Source: Verrucomicrobiaceae bacterium
GTDB lineage: Bacteria > Verrucomicrobiota > Verrucomicrobiia > Verrucomicrobiales > Akkermansiaceae
Direction of reading: 5' to 3'
Length of the DNA stretch: 64,000 bases
NCBI GenBank assembly: GCA_027485995.1
Contig: JAIXPW010000183.1
Coordinates: 1 to 64,000 of the forward strand
Made by a program: the position numbers and the translations under genes. Shown here in pieces: positions 59,801-64,000 of this stretch. Within the stretch, counting starts at the first letter, position 1. The number at the start of each line of letters is the position of its first letter. The notes below the pieces were generated by a model. That model was given only the letters and a program-made list of their open reading frames with translations, was not told the DNA's origin and made no database searches.

Positions 59801-62010
59801 ACGAGGGCTCCAACCCCCTTGTCGCCGGACTCCGTCCGCTCTTCGCCAACATCACCGCCAGCGCCGGCACCGATCTCAACCAGAACGGCCTGCCGGATGC
59901 CTGGGAGGCGCGCTTCCAGGCCGTCGGACTCGCTCCGAATCTCGACAGCGATGGCGACGGTGCCAGCAATGCCAAGGAAGCCTCCTGGGGCACCGATCCC
60001 TTCGATCCCCGCTCGCGCATCGGCGTCTCGATCCAGCGCTCCGAAAATGACGCCCTGCTTGCCTGGACGCGCAATCCTTGGAAACGCCAGCGCCTGCAAC
60101 GCTCCACCAACCTCTCGACCTGGCAGTGGCTTTCGCTGCCCTCGGTCCAGAATGGAAATGAGGATACCGCCCGTGTCGTCGGCCAGTTCACCCAGCCCGG
60201 ATCGGCCTTCTTTTCCGTGGAAACCAAGGACCGCGATTCCGATGGCGACGGCGTGGCGGATTGGGACGAGGCCTTCGTGGGCAGTGATCCTTACTTTCGC
60301 GACAGCACCCGGGTCGGCTCGCTCACCCTCGATTCCGAAGGCAATGTCACCGGCAGTGTTTCCGGAGATTATGCCTCATTCATCGAGCGGTTCCGGGGAA
60401 CCCTGCCCGGTGGCGCAGCCTCTCAGGTCACCCGTGAACAGGCCGCCCGCTTCCTCCAGCAGGCCAGCTTCGGCCCGACCCTGGCGGAGCTGGATCGCGT
60501 GCAATCCCTCGGCATTTCCGCCTGGATCGACGACCAGATCAGCACCCAGCCACCGACCTATCAGCGCCCGGTGATCGAGGCCATGGTTCAGGACGTTCGC
60601 GGCCCCCGGGTGGATCTCAGCTACAGCTACAATGATCTCGACGTCGGCGACAACAACACCGCCACCGCCTTCGTCCGCGGCGCGGTCTGCGGTCCCGATC
60701 AACTGCGCCAACGCGTTGCCTTCGCCCTCAGCCAGATCCTGGTCACCTCGAAACGGGATGCGAATCTGGCAGGCCGACCGGTCGCCATGACCGATTACTA
60801 CGACCTCTTCCTGCGAAATGCCTTCGGCAGCTATCGCGACCTGCTGGGGGGCGTCACACGCCACGCCGCCATGGGCCGCTACCTCAGCCATGTGGGCAAC
60901 CAGAAGGCCCGTCCGGAGATCAACCAGTTCCCCGACGAGAACTACGCCCGCGAGATCATGCAGCTCTTCACCATCGGCCTCTGGGAGCTCAATCAGGACG
61001 GCACCCGCAAGACCGACGGCGGCGGAAACTTCATCCCCACTTACAGCAATGCCGACATCACCGAACTCGCCCGCGTCTTCACCGGCTATTGGTTCGGCGG
61101 CCAGAACTGGAACGGCGGCGGCTACCACGACGCCCAGCTCGCGGTGCCCATGACGATGTGGCCGGAAAAGCACGACTTCGAGGCCAAGTCCCTCCTCGGA
61201 GGCCTCTCCATCCCCGCACGCACCGCCAGCGCCGCCAATGGCGAGCGCGACGTCGATGATGCCCTTGATTTCCTCTGCAACCATCCCAACACCGCCCCCT
61301 TCGTCAGCCGCCAGCTCATCCAGTTCCTCGTCACCTCGAATCCCAGCCCGGCCTATGTCGGTCGCGTCGCCGCGAAGTTCGCCAACAACGGCAGCGGAAA
61401 ACGCGGCGACCTCGCGGCGGTCGTCCGGGCCATCCTCGTCGATGTCGAGGCGCGCGATGTCCGCTGGTCGAGGGGCTCCGCCACCTTCGGCCGCCTGAAG
61501 GATCCCGTGCAGCGCGCCATGACCCTGGCCCGTGCCGGGGGGCTCCAGCGCTATCCCTCGCTCCACTGGTGGGACTATGGCGACTTCTATGACAGCTCGC
61601 TCCAGTCGCCCTCGAACTCGCCGAGCGTCTTCAACTTCTACCGCCCGGACTACCGTTCCCCCGGACTCCTCACCGAGAACCAACTCGCCGGCCCGGCCTT
61701 CCAGATCGCCAACAGCTACACCAGCATCTCCTTCGTCAACCGCCTCTGGCAGAACACCGTTTACGGCCTCCGGCTCTACGACCGTTATGCCTTCCCGCCC
61801 GATTACCGGGAGCTCCTCGAGGTCGCGGGAAATACGGCACTCCTCGTCGATCGGGCGAACCTCCTGGTCTGCGGTGGCTCCATGAGCGCCACCACCCGGA
61901 CCACCATCCTCAACTCCCTCTCGCAGATCTCCGCCGCAGATCCCCTGCTGCGGGTCCAGCTCACCGTCTTCCTCGCCTCGGCCTGCCCCGAGGGTGCCGT
62001 GCAACGCTAA
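56833..62010 (+). CDS. Giant secreted DUF1800 protein with calcium-binding repeats
   Basis: 1725 residues from ATG 56833 (a TTG start at 56761 or ATGs at 56863/56866 are alternatives). A signal-like hydrophobic stretch follows (VRRVALVPLAIGSLGAAP). Clusters of thrombospondin type 3 motifs such as DGDGLTNLQEF and DSDGDGLSDATE lie at about 250-370, 605-700 and 920-1040; they bind calcium. The last 530 residues are DUF1800 (RFLQQASFGPTLAELDRVQSLG, FALSQILVTSKRD, LLGGVTRHAAMGRYL, NYAREIMQLFTIGLWELN). DUF1800 and DUF1501 proteins occur as neighbours in many Planctomycetota and Verrucomicrobiota. Their joint function is not known. Confidence 0.85.
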   Translation: MKDSQVSRPAMMPHSTSPSRQLVSWFRFVRRVALVPLAIGSLGAAPVTLWQIGEDEDPFASGYSPTDEFSQESGSSNPAPGFVTRLPDDPLYQEASNPERDNHFYLAGTYPAGFNNLTSVLVVPKAEPTSAFERAVTNTDPSQFIHFPLTAAQIGPQSRLRLTFELHGGGSWSESTGTGDNFGTHNLEVRFRTASSNTPILIRNGVNRDTRFTLDFPASAVSAVAGANSIQITRTGPALPSGSYSWVQFDFVKLEVESDALADGDGDGLPRWWEQDNLLSDSNSADAAQDLDGDGLTNLQEFNGGVLSSDPRRSDPDGDGLADAAERSAGSNPVLADSDGDGLSDATELRSPASSPILVDTDADGAPDGLEKQVGSNPGSAASTPPPLAGAIGLNFVCAYDSNGSVPWPLAGGVVPQIRWNNTTPLRGYNRQSGTTADIVSPEAAVLVKANGQTVPGMSVQWTCDQNDATSNNGGAEQKLLNGFLRASQSMPATLTVTGIPFSSYHVIAYVGGSYNGQKAAVRLNDEIDTQRLFITASTPPTPSLTEILPSTPAVPVPIGNYVRYPDRTGSSFSLTVSNLDGYSVGLHAIQIVDATLDADASGIPDWYEMQYGLEPAGPATAAADPDGDGLTNLQEFDRGSDPRKADTDGDGLADNEEPAENVTKVDSDGDGLSDFAEVKAALPSNPNLADTDSDGISDKLETQVGLDPAVNPALTPGFLGWVPVYTSSPASWEWKLDPVQIVWDHGNGATGGNNGYDDTLLSFQVGNVEASSRRSIDMRLVSVNGALTYQFESFAGEGFSASGNPSGNIYLVEGNNPRTDLKAALGFSGYGANDISDKLRFRLLATRGSGNVWSLNFQILNLTKNTTVVSRVVSVSTAAASLDAGTTTWQDSDNNVGFPTIDVHQGVRIFLTPTVLETLPVFASHADSDNDGMPNVWEDANLLNKNSAADATQDADGDGFKNREEYLAGTNPRLTDTDGDGVDDRIERNEGSNPLVAGLRPLFANITASAGTDLNQNGLPDAWEARFQAVGLAPNLDSDGDGASNAKEASWGTDPFDPRSRIGVSIQRSENDALLAWTRNPWKRQRLQRSTNLSTWQWLSLPSVQNGNEDTARVVGQFTQPGSAFFSVETKDRDSDGDGVADWDEAFVGSDPYFRDSTRVGSLTLDSEGNVTGSVSGDYASFIERFRGTLPGGAASQVTREQAARFLQQASFGPTLAELDRVQSLGISAWIDDQISTQPPTYQRPVIEAMVQDVRGPRVDLSYSYNDLDVGDNNTATAFVRGAVCGPDQLRQRVAFALSQILVTSKRDANLAGRPVAMTDYYDLFLRNAFGSYRDLLGGVTRHAAMGRYLSHVGNQKARPEINQFPDENYAREIMQLFTIGLWELNQDGTRKTDGGGNFIPTYSNADITELARVFTGYWFGGQNWNGGGYHDAQLAVPMTMWPEKHDFEAKSLLGGLSIPARTASAANGERDVDDALDFLCNHPNTAPFVSRQLIQFLVTSNPSPAYVGRVAAKFANNGSGKRGDLAAVVRAILVDVEARDVRWSRGSATFGRLKDPVQRAMTLARAGGLQRYPSLHWWDYGDFYDSSLQSPSNSPSVFNFYRPDYRSPGLLTENQLAGPAFQIANSYTSISFVNRLWQNTVYGLRLYDRYAFPPDYRELLEVAGNTALLVDRANLLVCGGSMSATTRTTILNSLSQISAADPLLRVQLTVFLASACPEGAVQR

Positions 62011-62024
62011 GCCCGCCGACCCCC

Positions 62025-63482
62025 ATGCCTCCCCAGCCCATTTCCCGCCGCAGCTTCCTCCGCCAGTTCAACTGCGCGGCCGTCAGCTCCTCCGCCATCC
62101 TCAACACCCTGCTCAACCTCAGGCTGGCCAACAACGCCGCCGCCGATGACCTCGGGGGCGGCACCGACGCCAAGGCCCTCGTCTGCATCTTCCTCAGCGG
62201 CGGCATCGACTCCTTCCAGATGCTCGTCCCCTGGGAGCAGTCGCGCTATGACTCCTACTCCGCCACCCGTGGAGCCTTCGGATCGGATGGCGGACTCGCC
62301 CTCGACCGCAACACCCTGCTCCGCCTCAACGGCACCTCGTCCGACTTCGCCTTCCATCCCTCCATGGCCGGCCTCCACCAGATGGCCACCGGCACCGGCG
62401 CCTTCGCCGGAAAGCAGCGCCTCGCCGCCATCGCCAACATCGGCACCCTGGTCCAGCCGATCACCAAGTCCCAGTACCAGGCCTGGGAAAATGGCTCGAA
62501 TGCCGCCTTGCCCATCCCTCGCGCCCTCTTTTCCCACAGCGACCAGATCGAGCAGTGGCAGACCGCCATCCCCCAGGGCATGCTCGAACTCACCGGCTGG
62601 GCCGGACGCGCGGCTGATCTCCTCAACTCCGCCTACAACACCGGGGCCACCTCGATGAGCATTTCCCTCAGCGGAAACAACGTGCTCCAGGTCGGCCGCG
62701 ACACCACCCAGTTCGTCATCACTCCGGGCGGCTCGCTCAGCTTCGAGAACTACAGCACCCCCCACCAACTCAAGAACCAGGCGCTCCGCAGCACCCTGGA
62801 ACAAAGCTACTCCAACCTCCTCGAACAAAGCTTCGCCACCCTCACCAAACAGAGCGACGACGCCCAGCTCCTCTTCCAGCAGCAGTTCGACTCCTCCACC
62901 GGCGATCTCGGCACGGCTTCCAGCCTTTTCCCCGAAAACAACTACCTCGCCACCATGCTCAGGGCCGTCCTGCGCTCGATCAAGATCCGCTCCGCCCTCG
63001 GCCTGCGCCGCCAGACCTTCTTCATCAATTGGGGCGGCTGGGACATGCACGGCGATCTCCTCCAGCCGCAGGCCTACCAGCTTGCCGACGTGGACGCCGC
63101 CCTCACCGCCTTCCAGCTCGGACTCGAACAACTCGGCTTCGCCAACGACGTCGTCACCTTCACCGCCTCCGACTTCGGCCGCACCCTCCGCTCCAATGGC
63201 CGCGGCACCGACCACGCCTGGGGCGGCAATGCCTTCGTCATGGGCGGCCCCGTTGATGGCGGGAAAATCTTCGGCAGCTACCCCGACCTCACCCTCGATG
63301 GACCCGATGACGTCGGCTACGGCGGCCGCCTCCTGCCCTCCACCTCGGCCGATGTTTACTTCGCGGAAATGCTCCGCTGGTTCGGCGTTCCTGCCACCAG
63401 CATGGCCACCGTCCTGCCCAACATCGCCAACTTCTGGAACCCGGTTTCCGGCACTCCACCCCTCGGCTTCATCAAATCCTGA
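62025..63482 (+). CDS. DUF1501 protein with Tat-type signal
   Basis: 485 residues. The N-terminus ISRRSFLRQFNCAAVSSSAIL has the twin-arginine pattern. The alkaline-phosphatase-like DUF1501 body shows ALVCIFLSGGIDSFQMLVPW, FAFHPSMAGLHQM, NWGGWDMHGDLL and FTASDFGRTLRSNGRGTDHAWGGNAFVMGGPV. The family probably has metal-dependent esterase-like folds, and it pairs with DUF1800. It starts 14 bp after the DUF1800 gene on the same strand, so the two form an operon. Confidence 0.93.
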   Translation: MPPQPISRRSFLRQFNCAAVSSSAILNTLLNLRLANNAAADDLGGGTDAKALVCIFLSGGIDSFQMLVPWEQSRYDSYSATRGAFGSDGGLALDRNTLLRLNGTSSDFAFHPSMAGLHQMATGTGAFAGKQRLAAIANIGTLVQPITKSQYQAWENGSNAALPIPRALFSHSDQIEQWQTAIPQGMLELTGWAGRAADLLNSAYNTGATSMSISLSGNNVLQVGRDTTQFVITPGGSLSFENYSTPHQLKNQALRSTLEQSYSNLLEQSFATLTKQSDDAQLLFQQQFDSSTGDLGTASSLFPENNYLATMLRAVLRSIKIRSALGLRRQTFFINWGGWDMHGDLLQPQAYQLADVDAALTAFQLGLEQLGFANDVVTFTASDFGRTLRSNGRGTDHAWGGNAFVMGGPVDGGKIFGSYPDLTLDGPDDVGYGGRLLPSTSADVYFAEMLRWFGVPATSMATVLPNIANFWNPVSGTPPLGFIKS

Positions 63483-63484
63483 TC

Positions 63485-64000
63485 ATGCCCCGCTGGACCC
63501 TCCTGGCCGCGACCTTGTGTCTGACAGGTTCCGCCATCCTGCTCTGGCAGCGCTCCCAGCCGGGCCCTGCGGCACACCCTGCGCCCGCCCCAGTGGAGGT
63601 CACGAGCGTGCAAACGGATGTGGTCCCCGCCGGCATCGTCGTCACCGAATCGAGCCCCGCCGTGCCGCCACCCGGCGACCAGCGGGCACCGGGCGACCGC
63701 CTTCTCGGCGACTATGCCGATCCCGCCCATCCTCCGGCGAACGACCTCACCCTGCTCGGCCGCGCCATTTCCAGCTTCCTGCTGATTGACAAGCAGGCGG
63801 CCGATCGCCCCCTCTCCGCCAACGAGGAATGGAGTGCCGCCCTGCGCGGCAAGCGCCCCGGCACCGAGCCCTGGCTCTCCGATCCATCGCCCCTCTTCGA
63901 TTCCCGGAAACGCCTCATCGACCGCTGGCAAACCCCGCTCATCTTCCACGCCCTCGGCGGCAAGCAATGGGAAATCCGCTCGGCAGGCCCGGACCGGAAA
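63485..64000 (+). CDS. Membrane-anchored protein, partial at window end
   Basis: 172 codons are open up to the window end, starting with ATG 63485, 2 bp after the DUF1501 stop. An N-terminal hydrophobic helix (WTLLAATLCLTGSAILLW) is followed by a Pro/Ala-rich linker. The visible end IFHALGGKQWEIRSAGPDRK resembles the surface loop of pseudopilin-like proteins. The C-terminus is missing; the domain cannot be assigned safely. It is the third gene of the DUF1800/DUF1501 operon. Confidence 0.7.
   Translation, partial: MPRWTLLAATLCLTGSAILLWQRSQPGPAAHPAPAPVEVTSVQTDVVPAGIVVTESSPAVPPPGDQRAPGDRLLGDYADPAHPPANDLTLLGRAISSFLLIDKQAADRPLSANEEWSAALRGKRPGTEPWLSDPSPLFDSRKRLIDRWQTPLIFHALGGKQWEIRSAGPDRK

Noticed and set aside
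60376-62004. Minus-strand open frame of 542 codons
   Set aside because: Shadow of the DUF1800 region; composition is that of a reverse-strand artefact.

Overview
The window looks like chromosome of a GC-rich, diderm bacterium of the Verrucomicrobiota (Luteolibacter/Haloferula-like Verrucomicrobiaceae). The pointers are giant secreted beta-rich proteins with autotransporter-type strand repeats, a DUF1800/DUF1501 pair, a PEP-CTERM protein, a DUF3472 protein and abundant short palindromic intergenic repeats. This assignment is inference from gene content; no rRNA, tRNA or other phylogenetic marker was seen. No prophage, insertion sequence, CRISPR array or integrase was recognised.

Layout. 1-1.5 kb: Fur-family regulator, sufC and the start of sufB, all on the minus strand. 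1.8-7.6 kb: a secreted protein with a small membrane partner, an ABCG-type transporter, an IscU-like scaffold and a GspF-like protein. 7.8-22.4 kb: a 1027-aa secreted protein with seven InlB-type repeats, a sulfotransferase, a conserved unknown and a 2758-aa secreted protein with eight 83-aa repeats. 22.5-28.3 kb: a tight cluster of TPR protein, PqqD-like protein, ATP-grasp ligase, fold-III PLP decarboxylase and a urea-transporter/M23 fusion. 28.4-33.4 kb: beta-propeller phosphoesterase, small membrane protein, VapC/Phd toxin-antitoxin and an acyltransferase.

33.9-40.4 kb is an accessory block of twelve small, unrelated, mostly unknown genes, all on the minus strand, visibly less GC-rich than its surroundings. 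Several junctions carry related palindromic repeats, so it resembles an integron-type cassette array without an integrase. Next come a DUF1080 protein, a DUF455-ATP-grasp fusion and a secreted helical protein. 45.5-50.4 kb holds a compact four-gene module: three small helical proteins sharing a W-x-D motif and a 1289-aa FtsK/EssC-type ATPase, resembling a minimal type VII secretion apparatus. 50.5-56.8 kb has a polytopic VIT/PEP-CTERM protein with its PadR regulator, a YefM/YoeB pair, an SH3-like secreted protein and hemL. The window ends in a DUF1800 giant, a DUF1501 protein and a truncated gene.

Two genome-scale signals run through the window. The octamer TCTAACAG occurs 13 times where composition predicts about one, mostly as the codon pair CTA-ACA, and is absent from the accessory block. 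Several families of palindromic or formulaic intergenic repeats sit at gene ends and sometimes supply stop codons. The strongest candidates for an undescribed system are the WxD/FtsK module and the PqqD/ATP-grasp/decarboxylase/urea-transporter cluster.
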